This document shows, in pieces, positions 13,139 to 25,046 of a DNA stretch of 64,000 nucleotides. The notes under the pieces were generated by a model, which did not search any database, was not told where the DNA came from, and saw nothing but the letters and a program-made list of their open reading frames with translations. The DNA is from Allodiplogaster sudhausi (taxonomy: Eukaryota > Nematoda > Chromadorea > Rhabditida > Diplogasteridae), in the NCBI GenBank assembly GCA_945643635.1, contig CALZFC010000043.1, positions 2,173,501 through 2,237,500 of the forward strand, in the 5' to 3' direction. The number at the start of each line of letters is the position of its first letter. Positions within the stretch are counted from its first letter, which is position 1. Both the position numbers and the translations under genes were made by a program.

Positions 13139-13790
13139 TCTCTCTCTCTCTCCCTCTCTCTTTCTCTTTTTTCCCTCTTAATCGGTCTCTCTATCTCTGA
13201 CTCTCCTTCACTGTCTCTCTTTCTATCACTGTCTCTCTCTCTCTCTCTCTCTCTCTTCTCAATTTCACGGTCTCTCCCCCACAATAGTTTTCGCTGAGAA
13301 TTTGTATATCACCATCAGATGAACAACCAATTCAATACAAGATAAAGAAAAGCTTCCTTTCAATTGCTTACACATTACCCATCGGCTATTTTGAAAGCAT
13401 ATAAAGGAATCCTAAGTGGTGTGGGATGGCCTGGCAAGAGCAGGGAAAAGGTGATGCACTTTTATCTGATGTCCCTTGCCCAGTCAGTCATCAGTGGTAG
13501 AATTGGAAGGAGGGAGCCTGGAGGGGAAGGGAGGGGAAGCCAGGGAAAGGAGAGGAGGACAGGGAAGGGAGGGGGGGGGGCAAGGGAAGGAACCACAAAA
13601 CAGCTGCGCAGCCCTTCCTTTCCTTTCTCTCCAAGAGTCACTCCACCCACTCTTTATAAACTATCAACTTCCCCTTCCGTCAACCAAAAGCAGCGTAAGT
13701 TGTCACTATAATTATATACTATACACGCATACATCGTGAATACATTCAGGGAAGTCAGTATATACAGACATACATATGTACATATATGTA

Positions 13791-13846
<56 letters not shown>

Positions 13847-14138
13847 TTCATATGTATGTACTATTATGTGCTTAATGAGTAGATCAAGATAGAGAGAGAG
13901 GAGAGAGAATGGGGAAGTGATAGAGGAAAGGCGAAAGAGAGTCAAGCGGGGATTATGCATGTACTATGTCGATGGTGCAGTACCCATGAATATTTCTATG
14001 AAAGGACTTATCTGAGCGGAAGTGATGATTGAGGCTTTCAAAATTTGAGGCTTGATGGAGGGGAAAGAGTGGAGAAGAGGGGAGAGAGAAGAAAGAGAAG
14101 AAACAGGGAGGGGAAAGTGTGGAGAAGAGAGGAGAGAG

Positions 14139-14208
<70 letters not shown>

Positions 14209-15402
14209 GGAGGGGAAAGAGTGGAGACAAGAGAACGAGAAATGGAATACAAGAAAAGACAAACGTGAAATGGGAAACCCGCTACTCTCATTCCGGCCAA
14301 CGCAGCCAGAATATCCTTGACTAAACACTAAAAATTGGAAACGAATGCTTCGAGAGATTTGAATTTAGCTGAATTTTGGCTTCAAAGTGAGCTGACGGTA
14401 GAATAGAATAAGGTATTAGGTATAGTGAGAGAGAAAGAAAGAGATGAGAAGGAAAGAGAAGAGAAATTGAAGGAAGTGTTAATGAAAGCAGAGAAGCCTT
14501 TGTCCGCCCTTCTCGCCAACAGATCATATCTCCTGGCTTCATTCTTGAACTTCCGCTTTTTGCTCTCTCGTATTTCTCTTTCAAGTCACGTCCAAATAAT
14601 TAACTGGACAAGGCATAAAGGTTTTTTTCATTTAAAAAAATTATGTTAGAATTGGCAGTTGTCAGATAGCAGGAAAAGTCAGTCTCCACACGGGAGAGAA
14701 CGCATGAGTCTGTTTCACTGTCCATCTGCACTCGGCTGGAAAGGGGAGCGAAAGTGAGAGAAATAGAGAGACAGAGAGGCACAGAAAGAGAAGAAGAGCT
14801 ATAGACAGAGAAGGAGACGGATACAGGCTGTGAGCGAGAGAGAGAGAGCATGAGGAAATGGGAGCGAGATAGACAGAGGTAACAATATGAGAGAGAGAGA
14901 GAGCATGATTAAAAGGAGCGTGCAGAGAAGCTAGAGAGAGCGTTCCTTTTAGAATGCCCAGGGGACTGCAGCCTCCACTTTGCCTGGCTGGGAGCCATAA
15001 TGACAAATGGATGGCATCTGCCGCGGGAGAATCCAAGAGAGTGGAAGGAGGACATTGATATGTAAATGAGAAGGAACATTGCCTGACATTCATCTGGCTA
15101 AGTTCTCTACGTCACATTTTTGCAGCTGAAATATTCTTCCGCTACAAACGAGTCAGCCTTCAAAGATGGTGGTTTATGTATATGGGAAAATATTTTCTCA
15201 TTATATTTTTAGCCGATTCAGAATGGCCTTAATAGATTATGTTTATTTGCTGTGTTAAGAAACCTTCCAAGATTTTACTGGCGTTCAATGCCAGAAAAAA
15301 AGCTACTTCTCCTACACTTGCTAAACAGTTTTCGTGCACAGTGTGTTTATGTCAATCAGTTAGCCATCCGTTTCTCGCTCTTCTTTTCAACTCTTTCCTC
15401 TC

Positions 15403-15450
<48 letters not shown>

Positions 15451-15664
15451 TGTCAATCTCTCTCTCAAACAATCACGTACTTTCTCTTCATCCTCCGATG
15501 TCATGCTGCGTTGGCAGTACTGTTGTCTGCATATCTTGCGTTTCTGTGATCTGTTCGGCAACTTGGCTGTCCATGAGTATAAACTGAGGAATTTTTGAAG
15601 CAGAAAAGCGAGCGCCAAGATGAAGGAGAGACAGCTAGAGAGAGAAAGAGAGAGAGAGAAAGAG

Positions 15665-15705
<41 letters not shown>

Positions 15706-16423
15706 TGGAGAGAGAGAAAAACAAGAGCAAAGGAAGAGAAAAGTCGCCAAACGAGGAGAAGACACTGGAAGCGGCCACGCTAAGCAGGTGACCGACCAAC
15801 TTAGTCGACTCCTTGCATTCAAGGAGGACGGTGGCTGCACATTAGCGGTTCTGAGGCCAAAAATGTTTCAACTTTTGGTTAGTTTGCCGTTTTATATTAA
15901 CCAATGTATTCATATTCACCACCTTATTAGGCTTGCAAATTAATAAAAATAAGATTCCTCGAATATCGACCAAAGGCTCCTAGCAAACAGGGCGTATTGT
16001 TAGACAGATCAGATAATTTGATGACCTCTTTGACCTGGTCCATAGCTACATATTTATTCATTTCTGCATTCACTGAGAGAAAGGAGAGCAAAACGTTTGA
16101 TTGAGTGGCGAGTTGGTACCATTTAACATATGCACATACATCTAACTTTTTAGAAGATTATAGTAATATGCCTAAACATGTTGTGCCTTAACGTGATGCG
16201 GATTTCCCGTCTAAATTCTTCACACATTAAAATTATAACTTAAAATTCATGCATATATTAGTAACAGAAGAGTAAAATTCGGTTAAATATAAAAAAAAAA
16301 TACGTGTTGAACGCCAGTGACGTTGGAAAGTGCGCCTTGGAAAATCATCGAGTTTTCTATCGTGTACTTCTAAGATGTGACCGGAACAAGTAGAGACAGA
16401 AACAGAGAGGATGAGAAAGAAAT

Positions 16424-16465
<42 letters not shown>

Positions 16466-16761
16466 GGAGAGTTGGGAAAGTAGTGAGAACGAAAGAGAAA
16501 TCAGCCCAGCCGATCCTGCGTAGTTAAAAATCAGCAGAAAGCTCTTTTTTCTACAAAAAAAAAATAGAAGTTGAAGAATAAAGAGATAAAATCTTGCAGT
16601 TAGCAATGTCCTTGCTTCGCTCTTCTTCCGCATGTTTGACAACTTGCGTGGCGGATGTCGTTCCCCTGGTCGAGACAGCTTCCGTAGTCTCCGTCACCAC
16701 CAGACCCGCGTTTGTGTCAAATGAATTGTTCTTACCCATTATATTAGTCCTTATAAAACCA
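11866..16761. repeat. Intergenic DNA dominated by GA/CT and TA microsatellites
   Basis: (CT)n at about 11908-11944, 12356-12400, 13096-13131 and 15408-15438; (GA)n at about 14150-14203, 15640-15706 and 16426-16462; (TA)n at about 13796-13841. A GGGA-rich tract lies at 13500-13585. Long open frames here are low-complexity by-products of the repeats on both strands. I see no supported exon, except that 16594-16769 is open on both strands. Confidence 0.75.
13796..13841. repeat. (TA)n microsatellite
   Basis: An uninterrupted run of about 22 TA units, the longest non-GA dinucleotide array in the window. Confidence 0.95.
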
Positions 16762-16820
16762 CTATGCAAAGCTCATGTGATCGCAATCAAATTGATTGCG
16801 ATCACATGAGCTTTGCATAG
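16762..16820. repeat. Perfect 59-bp palindrome
   Basis: Two 29-nt arms around a single central A (16791); the left arm begins ctatgcaaagctcatgtg and the right arm is its exact reverse complement. It lies about 35 bp upstream of the acceptor of the Tyr/Cys-rich gene. Confidence 0.95.
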
Positions 16821-16856
16821 CTCGGTACTAATGAAGAGAAAAGAGACTTTCCCAGA

Positions 16857-18408
16857 GTGAGCGTGAGCGTGGTGGAGAGTGAGCCGGTTGTCCGTCATTA
16901 CACCCAAGTGGAGTATACCCCCCGGCGAGTGGTCTCGTATGCCCCCACCGAGACCACGTACTACTACAAGTCGGCCGGCCCCACCGTCCTCTGGCGCAGC
17001 GGAGTGCAGCAAGGCAGCTACTACGAGCCGCTCTACCGCACCGTTCTCTCGAGGTTCTCATTCAAAGTGAGAGATTCCATGGCTCGACCTTCATTCTCAG
17101 ATACATGTCGCCGTACTACTACCGCGGCAAGTGGCCTTCCTATTCTGACATCCTTCCCAGCCACTATACATCTGGCTCGAATGATAGAAGTGCGCACCCT
17201 TTCTCCCTTTCTCTGCCATCTTCGCCTCTCTACCCCGCCCTCTTTCTCTCTTTCTCTGCCATCTTAGCCTCACTCCCCGCCCTCTTTCTCTGCCATCTTC
17301 GCCTCTCTCCCCCGCCATCTTTCTCTCTTTCTCTGCCATCTTCGACTCTCTCCCCCGCCCTCTTTCTCTGCGATCTTCGCCTCTCTCCCCCGCCCTCTTT
17401 CTCTCTTTCTCTGCCATCTTCGCCTCTCTCCCCCGCCCTCTTTCTCTCTTTCTCTGCCATCTTCGCCTCTCTCCCCCGCCTTCTTTCTCTCTTTCTCTGC
17501 CATCTTCGCCTCTCTCCCCCGCCCTCTTTCTCTGCGATTTTCGCCTCTCTCCCCCGCCCTCTTTCTCTCTTTCTCTGCCATCTTCGCCTCTCTCCCCCGC
17601 CCTCTTTCTCTCTTTCTCTGCCATCTTCGCCTCTCTCCCCCGCCTTCTTTCTCTCTTTCTCTGCCATCTTCGCCTCTCTCCCCCGCCCTCTTTCTCTGCC
17701 ACCTTCGCCTCTCTCCCCCTCCTTCTTTCTCTCTCTCTCCCTCTGCCATCTTCGCCTCTCTCCCCCTCCTTCTTTCTCTCTCTCTCCCTCTGCCATCTTC
17801 GCCTCTCTCCCCCGCCTTCTTTCTCTCTTTCTCTGCCATCTTCGCCTCTCTCCCCCGCCTTCTTTCTCTCTTTCTCTGCCATCTTCGCCTCTCTCCCCCG
17901 CCTTCTTTCTCTCTTTCTCTGCCATCTTCGCCTCTCTCCCCCGCCTTCTTTCTCTCTTTCTCTGCCATCTTCGCCTCTCTCCCCCGCCTTCTTTCTCTCT
18001 TTCTCTGCCATCTTCGCCTCTCTCCCCCGCCTTCTTTCTCTCTTTCTCTGCCATCTTCGCCTCTCTCCCCCTTACAGTATGGTGTGGCTCTGAGTGGTGC
18101 GAACGAAGCAGCTGCAACATAGCGTACGACAACGAGCGGTCGCACTTCGTGTGTTCCAAGTAAGTTGTGAGTGGAGGATGTCCCCCCCCCACCCCTTCTT
18201 GCAGTGGCTACCACACCTCGGGCTACAATGGCTACTACCGGGCAGTCTACAAGGGAGTAGGCGGACAAAGCAGTCAGCCTTAGCTCCTCCATCAGTCTCA
18301 GTCTTCCCTCTCTTGCTCTCAGTTTGGTGTGGCCAGCAAAGATGTCAGCGGGCTGCCTGCGAAATGAGAAGTGACGACCGCCAGGGTTACATGGTCTGCA
18401 CGAACTAA
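16857..18408 (+). CDS. Tyr- and Cys-rich protein with two WCG modules (5' end missing)
   Basis: Five exons with canonical sites and matching phases: 16857-17053, 17101-17189, 18078-18159, 18205-18272, 18323-18408. The first listed exon begins behind an acceptor (ttcccag) with no in-frame ATG, so at least one upstream exon carrying the start is missing from this model. The product has a Val/Tyr-rich part (VEYTPRRVVSYAPTETTYYY), then YMSPYYYRGKWPSYSD, then two related Cys modules, IWCGSEWCERSSCNI...HFVCS and IWCGQQRCQRAACEM...YMVCTN. The modules repeat the pattern WCG-x3-C-x3-C-x(n)-C with 40% or so identity and are encoded by separate exons of the same phase. Composition suggests an extracellular or cuticle-associated protein. 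I do not recognise the family. Intron 2 holds the 43-bp minisatellite. Confidence 0.7.
17190..18070. repeat. 43-bp tandem minisatellite in an intron
   Basis: About 20 copies of a 43-bp pyrimidine-rich unit (…gccatcttcgcctctctccc…) with small length variants near 17690-17800. The period is seen from the gccatc spacing (17835 to 17878). It lies between exons 17189 and 18078 of the Tyr/Cys-rich gene. The unit has no stop in several frames, so it makes spurious open frames of 300-350 codons on both strands. Confidence 0.95.
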
Positions 18409-18660
18409 CACTGCAATCTCATCTTCCTCCCAATACGGATACTAGTCCCACGTAGTTTTCTTTTAACTCTACAACTGCTCGCAAAACTTTGTACATACCT
18501 GTTAACTGTCAGTTCTTGTGCTTTGGACTCTCTAAAACTTCAAATCGGTTTATCGATTAAAAACATATATTCTCTAAATAGCGGACAGCTCGCTCTACTA
18601 ATATTTTAAAACCTTCATGAACGCTACGAAAGGTCTTCTGCTGTACAAAAAATCGTACGG

Positions 18661-18787
18661 TCAACAAAGGCTTAAGAAATAACTAGAAGTAACCTTGTGA
18701 AGAAGACTAGCAGAGGATTCCATAATATATAAAACTCTGTATATTCTTTGTAAAACACTAGCACGAAATCGACAAGGACCCGGGAAA

Positions 18788-18828
<41 letters not shown>

Positions 18829-18973
18829 GAGATTAACAGAGATGACAGAGTCATCAGCAGAAGAGAGTTACCCATCCATCTCCATGGAAGAGCGAAAGGA
18901 TGAAGTGGAGGGACAAGGAGACGCGTAGTCATTCTCGTCCGACGCAGCACTTCTCATCTACAAATCAGAATAT

Positions 18974-19018
<45 letters not shown>

Positions 19019-20350
19019 GAGAGAGACAGAGAGAGAGAAAGACATCCTCACATGGTTTTGTCTGGCAGTCCTGACTGGGAGCCGCTCGTTGCTCCCTCTC
19101 TGGGAGTAGTGAAGACGATGGTTCCTGGCTGCACTCCTGCGGGCACTCCACGCCATCTCCAGGAGAGCATCCCGGCCTCGACGGGACGCCTCAAGATAGC
19201 CCACTTTCCATGACCAAGAAGTCTGGTGTGAAGTCCAGCAATGAAGTCGAAAGGCAAGCTTACCTCCTCATTCTCCATGGAAGAGTATGTTGGGCAAACT
19301 TCATGTATACAATTAGCAGTTACCACCTCTTCACTGATCACTGGGGCCTGAAGACAACTAGCATATATGAAACAAGAGAGAGTGGAAGAATGGAACAAAG
19401 AAGAGATCCGAGAAGAAACCGAGGAGTTAAGCTCATCATTGATGAGATCATCCAAGCGAATAGGAAGGGGAAGATCTATGAACGAAGGGACTGCACGAGA
19501 AACATTTCCAACCACTTTGTTCAAGGAACTAATCTAAACAGCCACTGATTAGACGAATATAGTGAATTCCCAATAAAGAGAAATAAATATAAAAGAAAGC
19601 ACCGATCGGTAAGGGAGAATGCAGGACTGTCGAGTGACAACACTGGTTGTCGTTCCACTGAACGATGGCCACATCATCACCTGAAACAGAGTATTATATC
19701 TTCTTGAACTGAAGACACAAACGGCCAGCAGAAGAGAATGGAAAAAAAACGGAAAGAAGCCAACCTCGAAGTGGCGGCGGAAGGCGGTCATTGAAGAGAA
19801 GAGCGGAGGAATGCCCACACGAGCACCGGCGATCTACCAGTAAAACATCAGAGATTGATTTCTCTTGTTCAGCTTCAATATGAAGAAATCCACTCTAACC
19901 GTAAAGACTGGTGGTTGTTGGGTTGTTGAAGAATGCGAAAGATTCAGTCTGTAAGATACCAAAATGAAACTCTTCCTTTGTGCAATTAGAAAAAACCAGA
20001 AACAACTAACAACAGAAGCGAAGGGAGGTTGTTGGAGGAGTGATGACACAATTCGGAAACACGAGAAGGATCTTCTCTCTCGTATCCAAGCTGTTCGAGC
20101 CAGCAAGGTAATTCTGGTCGACGAGGGAATTGTACTGCAGAACGCTTCAGAACACGCTGGCAAACAGTGAGATTCCCTCAGGCTCTCCTCGCTCTCTTTT
20201 CGTCCTTCCCAAACCTCGAAGCTAAGCGTAGCCCGAACAGCCACGATCTCGGATCGACCCGAGAACGGCAGGCGAAGTTGGCATTGGGCGGGAAACGGGG
20301 CTGCAGTTCTCTTTCAATTCATGCAGAAAGCTAACCAATGACCATGAGTT

Positions 20351-20419
<69 letters not shown>

Positions 20420-23400
20420 AATAGATGTCCAACCATGCCGAGGAGGCGCCAGAGCCGCGCTTGAACGCATGGGCATGGACAACAGCTCAGGCGGGATGGA
20501 TTCCGCCTTCCACCACTCCGCTTTCAAAGAAAAACCTTATTTGAAAGCTGATGACCGAACTGATACTCATCTAAGAAGGAAAGAACATACACCGACGTCT
20601 TCTCCTCTTGCGGCTTGAAACGAGCTGCTGCATCTAAAAGAAGAGAACGTCGTCATCATCAGAAGGGAAAACAATGAAGATACCGAAGGGGATTGTCCCT
20701 GCTGAGCCGGCGGCTGCACTCCCCGGGAAGAACTCTCAGTCTTTCTCCTCAGCAACTTGTCCAAGATCGTGTCTTCCATCCTCGCCATCGCTCATCCCTA
20801 ATCATTCAATTACCTAACCAGGTTCATTCCAGACATCAAGATGTTTGGCAATATGGAGTTGGCAAAATACCATGCATTCATTCAGAAGAATTGTTTAGTA
20901 AACACGCTTTTCATTAGCCATCAGTATATTACATAAATGGAAATTGATGCGAAAGAACATTGGCCAACTCTAATTGTAAGGCGGTAGAATAGCAATTACG
21001 TGGCCGAAACTCGGGCAAAAAAGATAACAAGAAACCTAGACCGTTGAACCACGATAACATGGTTTAACGGTCAAGTTTTAGAAAGGTGAAAGAAGTATAA
21101 ATGAACAGCAGTATGGGACACTCTTAATGCAAACTGGGAACAAATGATTGATATGTGGTATATCCAAGAGCAAGCAGAAAGAGGACACATCGAGCAAGGG
21201 CTAACTTATTCCTTCTTCAAAATCACGTCGGCCATGCAAAGGATTCACAGAGCGAAAGAGAAAATGCGTATTTACACTTCATTTATATTTATTATTAAAA
21301 GGAAAGAAAGGAAGAGAGAAGGGATGGTGCCTCAGAGAACGGTAAGAATTTGGCCGTCGCTGGTCGCAATCTGCTCGTAATTGCGGCGCTGACAATTGCT
21401 CAGTTCATTATTAACAAGACAAACAATTAGCAGCCATTATTCCGGCTGAATACTTGAAACAAGTAAAAAGAACAAAAATTGCAACCTGTGGAGGAGGAGG
21501 AAATGGTGGGATTTTCTGAGGGAGAAGAACCTGTTTTTCGAATCTTCCGTCCCGCTTGCTTCCACCCTGAAGGAACATCGAAAGGATGTTTATGCTAGAA
21601 ATATACTCCTTTTATGATTAAAAAAAGTTATACAATATAAAATGATTTAAAGACACATGACAAACCTGGAGCAATGGAGCATCCATGCCCGGAATACTGT
21701 AGCCCAGCACAGGTCGCGCCATTTCCATTCCATGGCCACTCTGCCACCACGCAGGGCGCACAACCTTACATTCACCCTTATCTTTCTGATGATCTAGCAC
21801 GTTTGAATGGAAACTGTCTAATCTACTAAACTCCGCCCATACCCCGTTGTAAATGGGAGGACGAGGGAAGGCGGGTGAGGAGGGCGTGGCTTGAGGGAGA
21901 GAGGAGACAGCCATCCGAGATGCTGCCAGCTGGCGAGAGCGGGCGAGGAAGGCGCGGCGTTCATGCAATGTGGCCAGACTCACGGGGGGACGGGCCGCTC
22001 CTCCGCGCATTCCAACCAAGATTGCACTCTCCTGTAAGAAAGAGAGGAAGAGAGGGATAGAGAGAAGATCAGTACCTTTCCAGGTCTCAGTGGAGGAAGA
22101 ACGTTTGGGATGGCGAGGCAAGACAGGGGCCAGCGACTGGTGACATAGGAGAGTTTAGAGCGGAGTTCCTTGGCAGGGGGAGCCTGCCAGCTGCTGCTGA
22201 AAGGGACATTCATGACCGAGGCAGTCTTGCTGCAATTTCTTATAAAACTGTTGCAGAGTCACAAGCATAACTCATATTAATATAGCAACAAAATATATAA
22301 ACTAATTTTAATTAATATAGATTTCGTGATTCCAAGATCGTAGTAGATGCAGCGAAAAGATGATGATGCTCAACCTGATGCATCCCCGGGGGGTAGGGAA
22401 TGGCTCAATTGGCCTCTTCGATGCGGAGTCCAAGCGGAGGCTGTTCAACGACGGAAAGCGACGCTCCTGCAAGAGACTGCCATTAGTTAAATCAATTTTA
22501 CTGTATATAAAGTGCTAATACGAAATTATAAAAAAAAAGTAACAAACATGGAAGAATTTGGATGCCTGCGGAAGAGAGAGATAGCGAGGAGGCAAGCAGT
22601 CCCCATTCATTGTTCCCGCTGTCTGCAAGGAGAGAGAAAGAAAGAGAGAGAGAGAGAAAGAAAGAGAGAGAGAAAGAAAGAGAGAGAGGGAGAGAGAGAG
22701 AGAGAGGGACACGAGAGAGAAACACAGATAGGGAGACGAGAGAGAAAGAGAAATAGAGACGAGAGGGATAGAGAGAACGAGAGAGCGAGCACAATGTGAT
22801 AATTCCGAAGAAGAACATAAGTAAAAGAAGCAAACGGAGTAGATGACGGCACTGGAAGTGACCGCCGTGGAAGCTGCCCTTGTCGGAACTGCCCGGATGA
22901 AGTGGTTGCCGCGTTTGCTACAATGGCTGTATCGAGAGAAGAGAGAAGGAATGGCATACCAATCAGCAGAGTAAGGCACGCGAGGGTGGGCGACGCAGAG
23001 AGGCTGGAAATTGAGAGAAGAGAACAGGGGGATATTTGGGAAAAGGGGAAGAAGCCCCGGAAGAGGACGACGGCTTCTCTGAATTCAACAACATTGACTC
23101 AGGTCCACACTAAAATAAGCGATAAACCATACATCAAGCGCATTCTGAGCGCGTGAAACGATCGTTACAGGAGACAAAGCAGATCCGATGATGTCGTGGA
23201 AGGAGAGAGGAGAGTTGGAACAGCCTCCCTCCCAGCCAATTCCAGACTGCGAGGAGGGAGGACGGGACAGCGAGGCAGGAGGGGAGAACGCACTCCATTC
23301 CCTTCCTCAAGCAGAGGGAGTGACTTAGGCTCTTCGACTACAATGAATTCGAGAGGCTGACCAATCACAGCTCTTCGCTTTGAAGGGGGTTCCTCTGATT

Positions 23401-23672
23401 CGATGGAAGTGTAGCTGCGAATGTCACTCCCTGGAGAAGCTCGTTGCTGCAAACATTATTCAGCCTCCCACACACAGTCAATATGCGTGTAACATGAGCG
23501 AGGAAGAATTAGTAAAAAAACGAACAGCGAATCTCCTATCGGAGCAGTGAAGATTCTCTTGGATTTGTGAAGACGAAGAGCAGCCGATGGAGTTTGGAGG
23601 GGCAGATGGAGAAGGGAGAAGCGAGAAGGCGAGAGGCGGATGTGGACAATTCAAGGAATCAACGGTCGTCAT
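18661..23672 (-). CDS. Many-exon Ser/Pro-rich protein, family not recognised
   Basis: Start ATG 23672 (MTTVDSLNCPHPP) with a donor after DRRFA joining in phase to an exon at about 23449-23170 (QRASPGSDIRSYTSIESEEP, PPSKRRAV, EFIVVEEPKSLPLL). Further exons with good sites: about 22940-22845 (NAATTSSGQFRQG), 22470-22381 (ERRFPSLNSLRLDS), 22230-22075 (KELRSKLSYVTSRWPLSC), 22032-21850 (ESAILVGMRGG...TLHERRAFLARSRQ), 21793-21670 (WWQSGHGMEMARPVLGYSIP), 21566-21486, 21404-21345, 20790-20690 (MARMEDTILDKLLRRKTES), 20531-20430 (EWWKAESIPPELLSMPMRS), 20130-20000, 19815-19765, 19525-19260 (FIDLPLPIRLDDLINDELN), 19200-19050 and 18956-18872 (SDENDYASPCPS). The last exon probably stops at 18661. A PPSKRR cluster and Ser/Pro composition hint at a nuclear regulator; that is inference. 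Exon joins are approximate and it could be two genes. Confidence 0.6.
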
Positions 23673-23688
23673 TGAACGAGAGCGCTCA

Positions 23689-25046
23689 TCTAGAGTTATC
23701 TAAAAGTCGACTGTAATTTATTTACGGGTATAGCGCGGAGCGGTGTAGCGGGCGGGGGGATTGAGATATCGGGAAGCGGTTTTTTGGGGAACATGCAAAA
23801 GTTTCCGGACTACAAGAATATGTGGGTTTCAAAAAATTGGGTTCCATATTGGCGCCGGCGCCGGCGCCCAAACTTTGGTCCGAGGTGACTTCGATTTGGG
23901 CACTTTGGTGATTTTGAGGGACTGTATCTTTTTTTCGGGTAGAGATATGAGGATGAAAAAAATACTGGTAGATAGATCGTTCAAAAATGAATATGATTCC
24001 TGGAGTTGAGATCATTTCGAGCTTTGGTAGATCAGTGGGAGGTCGGCGCGCAAACCATACGTTTTTGGGGTACTTTTTGAGAGGGTATTTGCCCCTTTTC
24101 TCCTAGATCCCTCCATTCCGCTTTTGATATAACTGAATCCGATTTTAGAGTTTTTGACGGCGCATCTTTTAATACCATAATTATCCACTTTTGGGCACTT
24201 GGTCTATGAGATATTATCGATTCAAGGGTCAAATTTTTTTGTTAGGAGCGAACCTTCTAAAATCCATATCTTTATGAATAGGGATTGTAGCGGGATGAGA
24301 GTTTCAGAATCATTCAGAGTTTCACGAGAGCTTCAATAAGAGTATACATAGGTTAGGCTGGCTTATCATTAAAGTGCCCTGCCAGGGCCATAAAATGGAA
24401 AATTTTTGGAACGCATTTTGGACCTACGTTTCTTCTCGGTAGTTAAAGCTTATGCCACATATTATATACCATTCTGTAGCTCTCGAGAAGGAGAACAACT
24501 TTCTCATACAAAACGTTTTCATATTTTGTCATTTTTGATCTACTTTTGGGGTCAGAAGGTTCAGGCCTCTATTTCGGCCTTAGCTATCACTGACACTTTC
24601 TGGCGCATATTTTATTTATTGTAGAGCCTAAAATTAGCTATCGAATGATAGGTAGATCATGGGATTTGATCCAGGCATATTCGAGATATGAATTATTATG
24701 TGGCTTTTTGGTACATTTTCAGTGCACGTCAAAACTCATGGGTCGCAGGTTCGAATCCCCGCGCGCGCAAACTCTTTTGTGCGCTTTTATATGAGTCCTG
24801 ATGAAATTATAAGAGTGCTATCATGTAGAAAAGACTCTAATCTTTCTAATGAGCTTAAATTCAAAGGCCCAGATAGTCCAGTAGCGCCGCTAGAACAGAC
24901 TTTTGACCCTTTAGAGCCAAATTTTAACCATTAGAGCCAACTTAGAACCCTTGGATAAATTTTTTATCGGGAAATGGCCTCCGGGGCGATAGCCCCGGTG
25001 GCCATTGACCGGGCCAAAGGCCCGTAGCGTGACAAAGTCACGCTAG
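23689..25046 (+). mobile_element. Helitron-like element A (non-autonomous)
   Basis: Starts TCTAGAG after an A and ends with a hairpin then CTAG before a T, the standard Helitron terminus (TC...CTRR, inserted between A and T). The 3' end has three stacked hairpins (24975-25045). A (ggcgcc)-rich run at 23850-23869 is shared with element B. The body, with blocks such as gcgcatcttttaat, tttgttagg and caactttctcatac, is a diverged copy of element B. No Rep/helicase frame is present. Confidence 0.6.
24971..25046. other. Triple-hairpin 3' terminus of element A
   Basis: Hairpin 1, tggcctccggggc/gccccggtggcca around GATA (24975-25004, one mismatch); hairpin 2, gggcc/ggccc (25011-25023); hairpin 3, tagcgtgac/gtcacgcta (25025-25045). 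CTAG follows at 25043-25046. Compared with the copy at 26251, hairpins 1 and 3 carry paired changes that keep the stems. Confidence 0.85.

Noticed and set aside
10846..16642. Many Ser/Leu-rich or Arg/Glu-rich open frames
   Set aside because: They translate (CT)n or (GA)n arrays and appear on both strands in several frames.
16594..16809. First exon of the Tyr/Cys-rich gene
   Set aside because: Its phase does not fit the exon at 16857, and the frame runs into the 59-bp palindrome.
17105..18292. Open frames of 300-350 codons on both strands
   Set aside because: They are products of the 43-bp repeat, and coding exons on either side splice around it.
24730..24775. Working tRNA gene
   Set aside because: Only the B-box is good; T-stem and A-box are poor.
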